DNA of 64,000 nt from Paenibacillus sp. S150 (GTDB lineage: Bacteria; Bacillota; Bacilli; Paenibacillales; Paenibacillaceae): contig NZ_JACBYI010000026.1 in assembly GCF_019352175.1 (NCBI RefSeq), positions 1-64,000 on the forward strand, given 5' to 3'. This document shows, one piece after another, positions 53,542-62,349 of the stretch. A program made the translations under genes and the position numbers. The stretch's first letter is position 1. Each line of letters opens with the position of its first letter. The notes under the pieces were generated by a model that was not told where the DNA came from, ran no database searches, and saw only the letters and a list, made by a program, of their open reading frames with translations.

Positions 53542-53562
53542 ATAAATTCTTATCTTTCAAGC

Positions 53563-53725
53563 AGAAACAGCTGCGCCGTCCTTTTTAAGGACGGCACCGT
53601 TTCAGCGGGAAATAGGAGGATAATGTAGTGCGCAAAGCATATAAATTCTGCCCTGTAATCACGCGGCCGCAGCGATATTTCATTCCTAAGTGATGCCGCG
53701 CAGCGGCATGGGGGTCTTATATTTC
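53563..53725. repeat. 163-bp dispersed repeat, copy 2
   Basis: It matches 16311-16473 at the same length. The core TAATCACGCGGCCGCAGCG is conserved and the leading hairpin (CAGCTGCGCCGTCC) differs slightly. The MITE-like element lies immediately before it. Confidence 0.75.
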
Positions 53726-53799
53726 CAAAAAGCCCCCGCGCTGCCGGTTTATCCGGAAGCACAGAAGCCGAATTCACAGATTTAGCACATGATTTCCGT

Positions 53800-55854
53800 T
53801 TAGCCTTGAAAAGAAACCAGCGACTGCTTCAGTTCCTCAGCCAGCGCCTCCAGCTTGCCGGACAGAGCCACCAGCTCCTCGCTCACGACGAATTGCTGTG
53901 AGGACATCGATGCCACTTCCTCAGTAGAAGCGCTGGTCTGCTGCACTACAGCCCGGACACCCGCCATGGATTCTCCCAGCAGCAGCTGGCACTCCGTCAG
54001 TTCCGCAATGGAAGCCGACGATTGGTTCAAATAGCCGATGAACTGCTCCATCTCCGCCCGGACGTTTTCAAATATAATAGAAGATTCCCGTACGGAGGAA
54101 ATCTGTTCACGAAAGAGCGGAGCCGTCTCGCCGACAACCTGGACCGTATTTTCAATATGGCCGCTGATCTCTTCCGTAATCCTGGACACCGAAGCAATCG
54201 ACTCGTTGGACTGATTGGCCAGGCCTCTGATTTCGTCGGCGATTACAATAAATCCCCTTCCGGCCGCTCCGGCCCTGACCGCTTCGATGGAAGCATTAAG
54301 CGCCAGTATGTTCGTCTGCTTGTTGACGGCAATCATCGGCGTAAGAATGCTGCGGATGAAATGGTTGCTTTCTCGCAGCCTCACCGAATTCTCCTGGATT
54401 AAATCCATCATCCGCACCGTGGCTTCGCTCTGGGCCACCAGCGTTTTCATCAGTTCCGCTCCCTGGTCGCTGACCTTGATCACCTTCTCCGCCGAGGCAT
54501 CCATGGCGCTGTTGATCTCCGTCACTTCCTTGATCCGGAGACTCATCATCTCCACGTTCCGGTTGCCGCTCTCTGCTTCGAGCGCCAGGCTCGCTGCTCC
54601 TGCGGCAATCTCACCCGTTGCGGCAGCCACCTCTCTCGCATGGGTGGAGGTTGTACTGGATGCGATAACCAATTGCTCCGAGGTGGCCAGCACCCGGGCC
54701 GCCGAATTGCTGCTCTGGCCCGCCAGTAACGAGATCTGCTCCATCATCTTGTTGAAGCTGTGGCCCAACCGTCCAATCTCATCCCCGCCCTTGAAATGGG
54801 TGCGCACCTGCAGATTGCCCTGCTCGCCTTCCTCCATCAGCCGGGCGAGCTTGCCCAGCGGACGGCCGATCAGACGCACCAGAATGTAGCCGATAAGCAG
54901 TGCAATCACAGCCGCCGCAAGGACAACCGACAGTGTAATGTAGAGCAGGCGGCCGGCGGATTTGGTGAAATCACTGACCGGAGCATACCCCATCAGGGTC
55001 CACTTCGCCGTATCCAGCGGCTGGTGCACCACAAGCTGCGGTGTGCCCTGCTCATTGCCCGTTGTGAAGGAGTTCCCCTGTTCCGTCCCCGGTTCGGCTG
55101 CAGGCTGTATGTAGGAGGACTCGCCCAATTGCTCATTGTCCGCACCGTACACAATGCTTCCCTCAGAGTCCAGAATACGGATTTCTCCGGCAAGGCCGAT
55201 ATGCAGGTTGGACAGGACATCCGTGAGCGCCTGGCCTTTGATTTCAATCAGCATGTAATACTCCGCTTCGGGATGTTGTATATTCCGCAAAAGCCGCCCC
55301 ATTGTCAAAGAGGACTGCTCGTACACATCAAAGAAGCCTTTGGTCCTTACCGGGAACCAGACCGGATTGCCTTTGGCGCCATCAATCTGCCCCATTCTTG
55401 CAAGAATGCCTTCATCGCTGCGGACAGCACTGATTCCTGTAGACTTGTAGGATTCGGCATCCACCAGACTTCTGGAGACCAGCCGGATGCCCATGAGCCG
55501 CTCATCGGAGCCTTTCACAGAGTCCAGCTTGCGGCGGATCCGGTCCTCAGCCGCCGCCTTGGCTACGGTTCCCGCTTCCGGATTACTCACCGTCTCCATG
55601 TCTGCTTTTAACGCGGAATCCACGGCGAACTGTCTGGAAAGCGCTTCATATTCGGCAAACAGAAAATCCAGCTTGTCTGCCGCCTGAACGATGGACTGGG
55701 AGGATGCCGCGGCAACCTCATCCGTGATGATGCCTTTGGCGGCATAATAGGAGGTCAGGCCCAGAACAGAGGACAGCAGCACGATCGTACAGAACAAAAT
55801 AACGAACAACTTGATGCCTACCGATCTAAATCGTATGTTGCGCGGCCGTTTCAT
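53800..55854 (-). CDS. Methyl-accepting chemotaxis protein
   Basis: A 684-residue chemoreceptor. A first membrane helix lies at about 10-32 (KLFVILFCTIVLLSSVLGL), followed by an extracellular double-Cache-type sensor domain of about 265 residues. A second helix near 300-325 leads to a HAMP domain (RLIGRPLGKLARLMEEGEQGN) and a long signalling coiled coil with the conserved hairpin IADEIRGLANQSNESIA. The ATG at 55854 has GGAG about ten bases upstream; a longer N-terminus to 55890 overlaps the mdxG terminator. It lies downstream of the mdx transport genes, so a role in maltodextrin sensing is plausible but unproven. Confidence 0.88.
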   Translation of the reverse strand: MKRPRNIRFRSVGIKLFVILFCTIVLLSSVLGLTSYYAAKGIITDEVAAASSQSIVQAADKLDFLFAEYEALSRQFAVDSALKADMETVSNPEAGTVAKAAAEDRIRRKLDSVKGSDERLMGIRLVSRSLVDAESYKSTGISAVRSDEGILARMGQIDGAKGNPVWFPVRTKGFFDVYEQSSLTMGRLLRNIQHPEAEYYMLIEIKGQALTDVLSNLHIGLAGEIRILDSEGSIVYGADNEQLGESSYIQPAAEPGTEQGNSFTTGNEQGTPQLVVHQPLDTAKWTLMGYAPVSDFTKSAGRLLYITLSVVLAAAVIALLIGYILVRLIGRPLGKLARLMEEGEQGNLQVRTHFKGGDEIGRLGHSFNKMMEQISLLAGQSSNSAARVLATSEQLVIASSTTSTHAREVAAATGEIAAGAASLALEAESGNRNVEMMSLRIKEVTEINSAMDASAEKVIKVSDQGAELMKTLVAQSEATVRMMDLIQENSVRLRESNHFIRSILTPMIAVNKQTNILALNASIEAVRAGAAGRGFIVIADEIRGLANQSNESIASVSRITEEISGHIENTVQVVGETAPLFREQISSVRESSIIFENVRAEMEQFIGYLNQSSASIAELTECQLLLGESMAGVRAVVQQTSASTEEVASMSSQQFVVSEELVALSGKLEALAEELKQSLVSFQG

Positions 55855-55873
55855 TACACACTCGCTCCTCATG

Positions 55874-55919
55874 AAAAAATAAAGGTACAACCCTTAATAG
55901 ACACGTAAAGGCTGTACCT
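55874..55919 (-). terminator. Terminator between mdxG and the chemoreceptor gene
   Basis: On the minus strand AGGTACAGC pairs with GTTGTACCT (55891-55883 region), then TTTATTTTTT. It lies 34 bases past the mdxG stop and only 20 before the chemoreceptor start, so that gene depends on read-through, or on a promoter within mdxG. Confidence 0.75.
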
Positions 55920-55952
55920 GTGTTTCGGTGGTCCATGAAGCAAATGAGACTG

Positions 55953-56801
55953 CTAGCCTTTGCTGGCACCTGCGGTCAAACCGTCAACGAGCAGCCGCTG
56001 CAGGAAGCCGAACAAAATCATAATCGGCACGGAAATGAGCACTGCCCCCGCTGCGAACAATGTGAAATTGGAGTTCTGCATCGTGTTCACCATATCCCAC
56101 ATCCCGACAGCAACCGTCCAGTTCTCTTTGGTCCGCAGAATCAGCTTGGCAAAAATGAAATCCACCCATGGGCCGACAAATTGGGTCAGCGCCATATAGG
56201 TAATCATCGGACGGGAGAGCGGAAGGATAATCCGGGCAAAAATCCCGAAATTGCTGGCTCCGTCAATCCGCGCCGCTTCATCCAGTGAACGCGGGATGGT
56301 ATCCAGAAAGCCTTTGGCGATCAGCGTGCCGCCAAGCGGCGCTCCTGCCGCGTAGACGATAATCAGCGCCAGATGCGTATCCAGCAAATGGAACTCCTTG
56401 AGCAGCAAATAAATCGCAATCATGCTCATGAACCCCGGGAACATCCCGAGAATAAGCAGTGTCGACATGGTAGTCTTGCGGCTTTTGAAACGGAATCTGG
56501 ATAAAGCGTAGCTGGTCAGCAGAGTCAGCACCACACCAATCAGCATGGAGAACACGGCTATCTTGAGCGTATTTGCATACCAGGTTCCGAACATATAAAC
56601 CGGTGAAGTAAACAGCTCCTTGTAGTGGTCCAGGGTGAAATGTTCAGGAATCAGCGTCTTGCTGTACAGGGATTTGCCCGGCCGGAAGGATGCCAGAAGA
56701 ATCCAGAGCGCCGGATAGATTGCAGCAATCGCCAGGGCAACCAGAACGATGTAACTAAGGCTTAAGCGAACAAAGCCCGCAAGCTTGCGTCCGATGGTCA
56801 T
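55953..56801 (-). CDS. mdxG: Maltodextrin ABC permease MdxG (MalG)
   Basis: A 282-residue inner-membrane permease of the MalG family with six helices. The EAA loop that contacts the ATPase is at DEAARIDGASNFGIFARIILPLS, with the conserved glycine. It forms the channel with MdxF; energy is supplied by a shared MsmX-type ATPase, not in this window. Its ATG overlaps the mdxF stop (ATGA). Confidence 0.92.
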   Translation of the reverse strand: MTIGRKLAGFVRLSLSYIVLVALAIAAIYPALWILLASFRPGKSLYSKTLIPEHFTLDHYKELFTSPVYMFGTWYANTLKIAVFSMLIGVVLTLLTSYALSRFRFKSRKTTMSTLLILGMFPGFMSMIAIYLLLKEFHLLDTHLALIIVYAAGAPLGGTLIAKGFLDTIPRSLDEAARIDGASNFGIFARIILPLSRPMITYMALTQFVGPWVDFIFAKLILRTKENWTVAVGMWDMVNTMQNSNFTLFAAGAVLISVPIMILFGFLQRLLVDGLTAGASKG

Positions 56802-58111
56802 TGAATCATGTCCTCCTCTTGGAATGACTTGGTCCGGCGGTAATTGTACAGGGAGAACCCGGCGACAATGATGAAGAGTATAATCCCTATCGCGGAAGCC
56901 ATATTATTTTTATTTTGATCCAGCGTCAGCTTGTAGAGCCACGTTACCAGCAGGTCCGTTGACCCGGCATACTGGTAATTTCCGTTGACCGGATTTCCCG
57001 CAGTCAGCAGGTAGATCGCATTAAAGTTGTTGATATTCCCGGCAAATTGCATAATCAGCGTAGGCGCGGTGGAGAACAGCACCATCGGCAGCGTAATAAT
57101 CCGGAATTTCTGATAATTGGTAGCCCCGTCCACTTCGGCGGCTTCGTACATATCACGCGGGATCGTAGTCAGGACGCCCATAATCAGCAGCATGGAAACC
57201 GGAATCCCCACCCACATGTTGACGATAATGACGGTGGCCTTCGCCCAGAACGGATCGGTCAGCCAAGGCAGCCCGCCCAGCCCGAAGTAGCCTAGATACT
57301 GGTTGATCGGGCCGAACTGTCCGTTGAACAGGTTGCGCATCAGCAGCAGTGAAATCATCTGCGGGATGGCGTAAGGCACAATCAGAATCATTCTCCATAA
57401 GCCCTTGAAGCGGATGTCTTTTTGGTTGATGAGCAGAGCGACAAGCAGCCCGCCAAAATAAGTAGTTATGGTCGATAGAACCGCCCATATGATAGTCCAG
57501 GTAAGTACTCCGTAAAAGGTATGGCTCCAGGATTTCAGGACCAGCAGATTGCGGAAGGTTTCAAACCCGACCCAATCCACCAGTTTAGCCGGCGGGATGT
57601 GATCCGGTGCGGCGTAATTCGTAAAGGCCAGCATGATCATAAAAATAATCGGCATGATGGTAAAAAATAAAATACCTATGCCCGGAAGCAGCAAAAAGCT
57701 CTGGGCAAACTTGTAATCCAGAATGTAGCGCACGGATTGCTTGAATGTATTCGGCGGACGACCGGCTTCGCGTTCTTCTCCGATTTTATGGGCATCCCTA
57801 ATATTCATAGACCAGGCAATCAGGAATAACACAAAAAACAGCAGGGTAATCAGACTTTCAATCAGAATAACGATAGAATGGTCTCCGGGCACCATTTTGG
57901 CGATCCCGTTCACCTTTTCCAGACGGCTTGGCGAATCCCCGAGGGAAGTTATGCCCCACAAAGACCTTCCCAAATTAGCAATAAAATAACTTAGAGCTCC
58001 TGCCTCTACGGCTAAAAAAATAAGTCCCTTGATGAATTGGCGGTTATATATTTGTCCCAATCCCATAAAGATGGTCGACAGTATTGCGGCTCTGCTGCGG
58101 TGTCGCTGCAT
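56798..58111 (-). CDS. mdxF: Maltodextrin ABC permease MdxF (MalF)
   Basis: A 437-residue MalF-family permease with about eight hydrophobic segments. The EAA loop YEAAEVDGATNYQKFRIITLPM precedes the last helices. The longer N-terminal region with two extra helices is typical of MalF. It is preceded by mdxE with a 113-base gap that holds a hairpin. The ribosome-site region is GGAAGGGAAAT. Confidence 0.92.
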   Translation of the reverse strand: MQRHRSRAAILSTIFMGLGQIYNRQFIKGLIFLAVEAGALSYFIANLGRSLWGITSLGDSPSRLEKVNGIAKMVPGDHSIVILIESLITLLFFVLFLIAWSMNIRDAHKIGEEREAGRPPNTFKQSVRYILDYKFAQSFLLLPGIGILFFTIMPIIFMIMLAFTNYAAPDHIPPAKLVDWVGFETFRNLLVLKSWSHTFYGVLTWTIIWAVLSTITTYFGGLLVALLINQKDIRFKGLWRMILIVPYAIPQMISLLLMRNLFNGQFGPINQYLGYFGLGGLPWLTDPFWAKATVIIVNMWVGIPVSMLLIMGVLTTIPRDMYEAAEVDGATNYQKFRIITLPMVLFSTAPTLIMQFAGNINNFNAIYLLTAGNPVNGNYQYAGSTDLLVTWLYKLTLDQNKNNMASAIGIILFIIVAGFSLYNYRRTKSFQEEDMIQ

Positions 58112-58150
58112 TTCCCTTCCGTTCTCCTCTCCGCGCGGAATTCAGGAAAC

Positions 58151-58178
58151 CGCCCGCCGCTACTTGGAGCGGCGGGCG
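58151..58178 (-). terminator. Intercistronic hairpin between mdxE and mdxF
   Basis: CGCCCGCCGCT pairs perfectly with AGCGGCGGGCG around ACTTGG. No T tract follows on the minus strand. It may protect the mdxE message end or cause partial termination, so that binding protein exceeds permease, as in E. coli malE-malF. Confidence 0.75.
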
Positions 58179-58224
58179 AATTGATTCCACTAAGTGCTGT
58201 TGTTTTGCTGTTAGAAAACTGCTG

Positions 58225-59550
58225 CTATTGAGCTGCCGTACCGTTATTCAGCTCCTTGATCTGTTGTACTGCTTTGTCCATTGCCGCCTTAGGATCAGCA
58301 TTGTTATCCCAAATTTCCGGAAGCGCCGCATTCACCGGACTCCATACATTGCCCATTTCCGGAATGGACGGCATCGGCTGGGAGCTCTTGGCCTGCTCTG
58401 CAAAAGCGGAAATGAACGGATCGCCTGTAATTTGCGGATCTTCCAGCGCTTCATTGTTGGTTGGAATCGAGCCGATCATTTGGTTCAGCAGAAGCTGCGC
58501 CTCCTTGCCGGAGGCAAACTGAGCATACAGTTTAGCCGCATTTGGATACTGGGTATAAGCATTGACCCCGAAAATTTTGATGCCGGAGAAGGAGACTGCT
58601 GTCTTGCCGTCAATCGTAGGAATCGGGGCAACGCCCAGATTGTCGCCCAATGCTTCTTTGTAGGCTGCGAGTTCCCAAGGACCTGTAATGTCCATTGCTA
58701 CGTCGCCGCTGCTGAACAGACTGCGTTTAATATCGGCATTGATATCTCCGCTCTTGATCGGCAGGATTTCCTTCAGCTTGGCGAAGGTCTTCAGACCTTC
58801 GATGGAACCTTCGTTATTCAGGCCGATGTCGTCTTTATCCGTGCCGTCTTTACCGAAGAGGTAGCCGCCGGTAGTTGCGATGAAGGTGTAGCCGTAGTAC
58901 ATGTTGCCGACTTCCCACATAATCCCGTATCTGTTTTTGGCCTTGTCCGTGAACGTTTTGCTGAAGGCGATAACATCATCGAAGGATTTGGGAGCTTCTT
59001 GGAGCAAAGATTTATTGTAGTAGAGGGCATAGGTTTCTGCAGCCCGCGGGTAGCCGTACAGCTCGCCGTCGTAAGAGGAGCCCACGATGGATGCTTCCGT
59101 ATTGCCGGCTTTGGTCTGCTCGGCAAAGATATCATTTGGAAGCAGCAGACTCGCACTTGCGGCTTTGCCCAGATTGTCATGCGGGATCAGCACAACGTCT
59201 GCCGCCAGGCCGGATGGACCATCCTGCGTAAGCTTGCCTACCTGATCCGGCGGTGCCACCTCTTCAATTTTGACTGGAACGTTATATTGGGCTGTGAACT
59301 GCTTGGCGATTTCTTCTGCAAAGGGTCTCTCTTCTTTACTTTCCCATATGACCAGCGATGCGCCGTCTTCCGGTACAATCCCGCCTTCAGCCGCAGTATT
59401 GCCGCTGTTCGCAGCATCATTGCTTGCCGGTGCATTGGTTGCCGCCGTATTTCCCCCGTTATTGCCATTGTTGTTGCCAGAGCCGCATGCAGTAATGGAC
59501 ACTGCCATAGAGAACGCTGCGGTTAATACCATGAGCTTTTTCAATTCCAT
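58225..59550 (-). CDS. mdxE: Maltodextrin-binding lipoprotein MdxE
   Basis: A 441-residue solute-binding lipoprotein of the maltose/maltodextrin family. The signal peptide ends in ITAC (Cys 22), followed by an Asn/Gly linker and the mature two-lobe protein. Typical segments include SLVIWESKEERPFAEEIAKQF at the start of the fold and MDITGPWELAAYK in the middle. It captures maltodextrin outside the membrane for MdxFG. Expression should be governed by the cre-like site and palindromes upstream. Confidence 0.93.
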   Translation of the reverse strand: MELKKLMVLTAAFSMAVSITACGSGNNNGNNGGNTAATNAPASNDAANSGNTAAEGGIVPEDGASLVIWESKEERPFAEEIAKQFTAQYNVPVKIEEVAPPDQVGKLTQDGPSGLAADVVLIPHDNLGKAASASLLLPNDIFAEQTKAGNTEASIVGSSYDGELYGYPRAAETYALYYNKSLLQEAPKSFDDVIAFSKTFTDKAKNRYGIMWEVGNMYYGYTFIATTGGYLFGKDGTDKDDIGLNNEGSIEGLKTFAKLKEILPIKSGDINADIKRSLFSSGDVAMDITGPWELAAYKEALGDNLGVAPIPTIDGKTAVSFSGIKIFGVNAYTQYPNAAKLYAQFASGKEAQLLLNQMIGSIPTNNEALEDPQITGDPFISAFAEQAKSSQPMPSIPEMGNVWSPVNAALPEIWDNNADPKAAMDKAVQQIKELNNGTAAQ

Positions 59551-59684
59551 TGCCTTAACCCCTCCTTGTTTTTGTAGCCTTCTTCACGCATAATGCCCCA
59601 GATCTTGCGCAAACGATTTCAGGGGTTTCAAAAAAAAAGTATGTATTCGTTGACTTCCCCTATGTATACGCTTCAACAAGTTCT

Positions 59685-59698
59685 AGAAAGCGCTTCAT
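59685..59698 (-). promoter_or_regulatory. cre-like site downstream of the mdxE promoter
   Basis: The sequence AGAAAGCGCTTCAT contains GAAAGCGCTT, the central ten positions of the CcpA consensus. It lies 10-25 bases downstream of the -10, where CcpA acts as a roadblock. Confidence 0.6.
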
Positions 59699-59708
59699 TA
59701 CCTATTCC

Positions 59709-59746
59709 ATAATACAATAGGAATGTTAATTGTAAAAACGTTTGCA
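59709..59746 (-). promoter_or_regulatory. mdxE promoter with a second cre-like site on the -35
   Basis: On the minus strand TTTACA (59736-59731) and TATTAT (59714-59709) are 16 bases apart. TGCAAACGTTTTTA at 59746-59733 overlaps the -35 and matches the CcpA consensus at 12 of 14 positions; LacI-type MalR sites of the GCAAACG kind are similar. Two such sites make strong glucose control likely. Confidence 0.7.
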
Positions 59747-59782
59747 CTCAGTGTATTTCACCGAATTTGATCATTTTTATAA

Positions 59783-59802
59783 AGAGAAACCGGTTTTCCT
59801 CT
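59783..59802. promoter_or_regulatory. LacI-type operator, imperfect copy
   Basis: AGAGAAACCGGTTTTCCTCT has a perfect inner palindrome AAACCGGTTT with arms that agree with the site at 59924-59945. It lies about 47 bases upstream of the mdxE -35. Confidence 0.65.
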
Positions 59803-59923
59803 CTTTTTCAGAGGAAAACTCTTATTCTTTGTGTTTTACAGTGATTTATTAACTAAATATTGATTTTACGATTTTTTATTTCATATAAAATGTATATATT
59901 GATAATATTTTACTCATTTTCTC

Positions 59924-59945
59924 AAGAGAAAACCGGTTTTCTCTT
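59924..59945. promoter_or_regulatory. LacI-type operator, perfect 22-bp palindrome
   Basis: The 20 central bases AGAGAAAACCGGTTTTCTCT are a perfect palindrome, extended by A and T on either side. Its centre CCGG and length match LacI-family operators. It is 36 bases upstream of the -35 of the neopullulanase promoter and 141 bases from the copy at 59783, close to a whole number of helical turns. Confidence 0.75.
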
Positions 59946-59980
59946 CTGCGAAATTTTGTGCAATGGTTTGAACTACAGTA

Positions 59981-60009
59981 TTGAACCCTTGCTTATTCCG
60001 TGCTATAAT
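59981..60009 (+). promoter_or_regulatory. Neopullulanase promoter
   Basis: TTGAAC at 59981-59986 and a perfect TATAAT at 60004-60009 are 17 bases apart. Transcription near 60016 would give a leader of about 470 bases before the gene, unusually long. Confidence 0.7.
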
Positions 60010-60079
60010 CCAAAACATTATAAGCAGCCTGCTCCTGGACACGGCATAACTGCATACAACTAAAAGGCAATGTTACTTC

Positions 60080-60128
60080 AAAAAGGTACAACCTCGGACA
60101 AGCTACCCGGCGGCAGTTGTGCCTTTTT
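60080..60128 (+). terminator. Terminator-like hairpin in the neopullulanase leader
   Basis: AAAAAGGTACAAC pairs with GTTGTGCCTTTTT (one mismatch) around a 23-base loop, with U residues in the 3' arm. It lies 65 bases after the start site, so it could attenuate the gene 360 bases below. Confidence 0.6.
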
Positions 60129-60191
60129 GTTATGGGCAGAGAACCATTTGCTGGCGCAAACAGGCACGAAAAGTGTGCAACAAGGCACAAA

Positions 60192-60221
60192 AAGCCCCTC
60201 CATAGACCTGGCCGGGGGCTT
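60192..60221 (+). terminator. Second hairpin in the neopullulanase leader
   Basis: AAGCCCC pairs with GGGGCTT around TCCATAGACCTGGCCG. No U tract follows, so its role is unclear; it lies between the first hairpin and the tandem repeats. Confidence 0.4.
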
Positions 60222-60260
60222 CCGGAGCCGGTTTGCCCGAAGTTATCCAGGAAGCTTGGG

Positions 60261-60474
60261 CTTACAAAACTTTTAGCCTATGCTTTCGAAGCAAGTTTTG
60301 TACGGAGTACATTCAGGAAGCATTGGCTTACAAAACTTTTGGCTTATGCTTTCGAAGCAAGTTTTGTACGGAGTACATTCAGGAAGCATTGGCTTACAAA
60401 ACTTTTGGCTTATGCTTTCGAAGCAAGTTTTGTACGGAGTACATTCAGGAAGCATTGGCTTACAAAACTTTTAG
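60261..60474 (+). repeat. 66-bp tandem repeats running into the ribosome site
   Basis: Units begin at 60261, 60327, 60393 and 60459, exactly 66 bases apart; the last is only a start, CTTACAAAACTTTTAGGAGGA. Each full unit has ACAAAACTT paired with AAGTTTTGT and a GCTTTCGAAGC tip. The first differs in a few bases from the others. The repeat ends in the Shine-Dalgarno of the neopullulanase gene, as the 39-bp repeats do for the ABC exporter. Confidence 0.92.
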
Positions 60475-60486
60475 GAGGAATCATTC

Positions 60487-62232
60487 ATGTTACTGGAAGC
60501 TGTTTACCACCGCCCGCGGTTAAACTGGTCTTACGCCTATGACCACGAGACCATTCACCTGCGCCTGCGCGCCAAAAAGGGAGATTTAACCGAGGTATTC
60601 GCCTGGGCAGGCGACAAATACGCCTGGGATGCCACTAAAGAGCTGATCCCGATGACGCTGTTCACTTCAGATGCGATGTTCGATTATTGGGAATGCGCTT
60701 CGGTCCCCCAGCATCGGCGGCTGAAATACGGTTTTCTGCTGCAAAAAGGGCATGAACGCATTTGGATGACTGAAAGCGACTTCCAGACCGAGCGCCCGGC
60801 GAATCCCAACCGGCTGTTTGAATTCCCGTACATAAACCGCGGCGATGTCTTTACTCCGCCGGCCTGGGTGAAGGACGCCATCTTTTATCAGATTTTCCCT
60901 GAACGGTTTGCGAACGGCGATCCCGGACGGAACCCGGCAAATGTGCAGCCCTGGGGCGGAACGCCTACACCGACTAATTTCTTCGGCGGCGACCTGCAAG
61001 GGGTTATGGACCATCTCGATCATTTAAGCGAGCTGGGCATTACCGGAATCTACTTCACGCCAATCTTCACCGCCACCACCAACCACAAATATGACACTGA
61101 AGACTATATGACGGTCGATCCGCATTTCGGTGATGCTGCCACCCTGAAAAGGCTGGTCGCCGCCTGCCACGAACGCGGCATCCGCGTGCTGCTGGACGCA
61201 GTCTTCAACCATTCGGGCCGTACCTTTGCACCGTTTGTAGATGTGCTGGAAAAGGGGGAAGCTTCCCCGTACAAAGACTGGTTTCATGTCCGCGAGTTTC
61301 CGCTGCAGGTGGTGAACAGCATTCCAACCTACGATGCTTTTGCCTTCGAGCCGCTGATGCCGAAGCTGAATACCGAAAACCCCGAAGTAAAGGCATATTT
61401 GCTGAAGGTCGCTGAATACTGGATTACCGAGGTGGGCATTGACGGCTGGCGGCTGGATGTGGCGAACGAGGTAGACCATGAATTCTGGCGCGATTTCCGC
61501 AAGGTGGTCAAACGGGCAAATCCCGAGGCCTATATACTGGGTGAAATCTGGCATGAATCGGCCCCCTGGCTGGAAGGCGACAAATTCGACGCGGTGATGA
61601 ACTACCCGTTCACCGATGCGGTGCTTGACTTCTTCGTCTACGGCACACTTGACGCGGAAGGCTTCGCCAACGCCATCGGCAAACAGCTCTCCCGCTACCC
61701 GTTGCAGGCCAGCGAGGTTGCCTTCAATCTGCTGGACAGCCATGACACGCCGCGCCTCTTAACCCTGGCTGAAGGCGACAAGAACAAGCAAAAGCTCGCC
61801 GCCCTGTTCCAGTTCACCTTCATGGGCACGCCCTGCATCTACTATGGGGATGAAATCGGCATGGACGGCGAAGGCGATCCGGGCTGCCGCAAATGTATGG
61901 AATGGAATCCCGAGAAGCAGGACCGGGAACTGTTCAGCTACTACCGCAAGCTGATTGAGATCCGCAGCAGCCATCCTGCGCTCCGCACGGGGTCCTTCAC
62001 CTTCCTGGAAGCGGGACCGCAGGGCAGCAAGCTGGCCTATGAGCGCCGTCTGGAAGATGACATTATCCTGGTGCTGATCAACACAGAGGAAACGGCCCAG
62101 ACGTTCCGCCTGGAGGTGGAGGACCGCAGCTGGGAGAACCTGCTCACCGGGGAATCCCTGCGCGCCGGGCGCAGCAAGCTGTCCATCAAGCTGCCGGCCT
62201 GCGGATATGCAGTGCTTAAGGCGCTGGTGTAG
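60487..62232 (+). CDS. GH13 neopullulanase/maltogenic amylase
   Basis: A 581-residue GH13 subfamily 20 type enzyme that hydrolyses cyclodextrins, maltodextrins and pullulan. Residues 1-120 are an N-terminal beta domain specific for this group (MLLEAVYHRPRLNWSYAYD). The barrel holds the nucleophile D324 (GWRLDVANEVDH), acid/base E353 (ILGEIWHES) and D420 (NLLDSHDTPR). No signal peptide is seen, so it acts in the cytoplasm on oligosaccharides brought in by MdxEFG. The ATG at 60487 follows AGGAGG. The gene is divergent from mdxE. Paralogues are variously named; no certain symbol. Confidence 0.92.
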   Translation: MLLEAVYHRPRLNWSYAYDHETIHLRLRAKKGDLTEVFAWAGDKYAWDATKELIPMTLFTSDAMFDYWECASVPQHRRLKYGFLLQKGHERIWMTESDFQTERPANPNRLFEFPYINRGDVFTPPAWVKDAIFYQIFPERFANGDPGRNPANVQPWGGTPTPTNFFGGDLQGVMDHLDHLSELGITGIYFTPIFTATTNHKYDTEDYMTVDPHFGDAATLKRLVAACHERGIRVLLDAVFNHSGRTFAPFVDVLEKGEASPYKDWFHVREFPLQVVNSIPTYDAFAFEPLMPKLNTENPEVKAYLLKVAEYWITEVGIDGWRLDVANEVDHEFWRDFRKVVKRANPEAYILGEIWHESAPWLEGDKFDAVMNYPFTDAVLDFFVYGTLDAEGFANAIGKQLSRYPLQASEVAFNLLDSHDTPRLLTLAEGDKNKQKLAALFQFTFMGTPCIYYGDEIGMDGEGDPGCRKCMEWNPEKQDRELFSYYRKLIEIRSSHPALRTGSFTFLEAGPQGSKLAYERRLEDDIILVLINTEETAQTFRLEVEDRSWENLLTGESLRAGRSKLSIKLPACGYAVLKALV

Positions 62233-62349
62233 CAGAATGCGGCAAGTGTTGTGCGTCGGGCAACTAACCGCGCTTGTCGGGTGCTGATCCCAGTCGAAGC
62301 TGAACAGCTATCGGTGAGAGAAAAAGGCACCGCTAAGCAATCGTTTGCC

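Noticed and set aside
60256..60474. The leader repeats of neopullulanase as a coding gene (frames of 60-96 residues)
   Set aside because: The 66-bp unit is divisible by three and stays open; there is no ribosome site and the product only repeats the unit.
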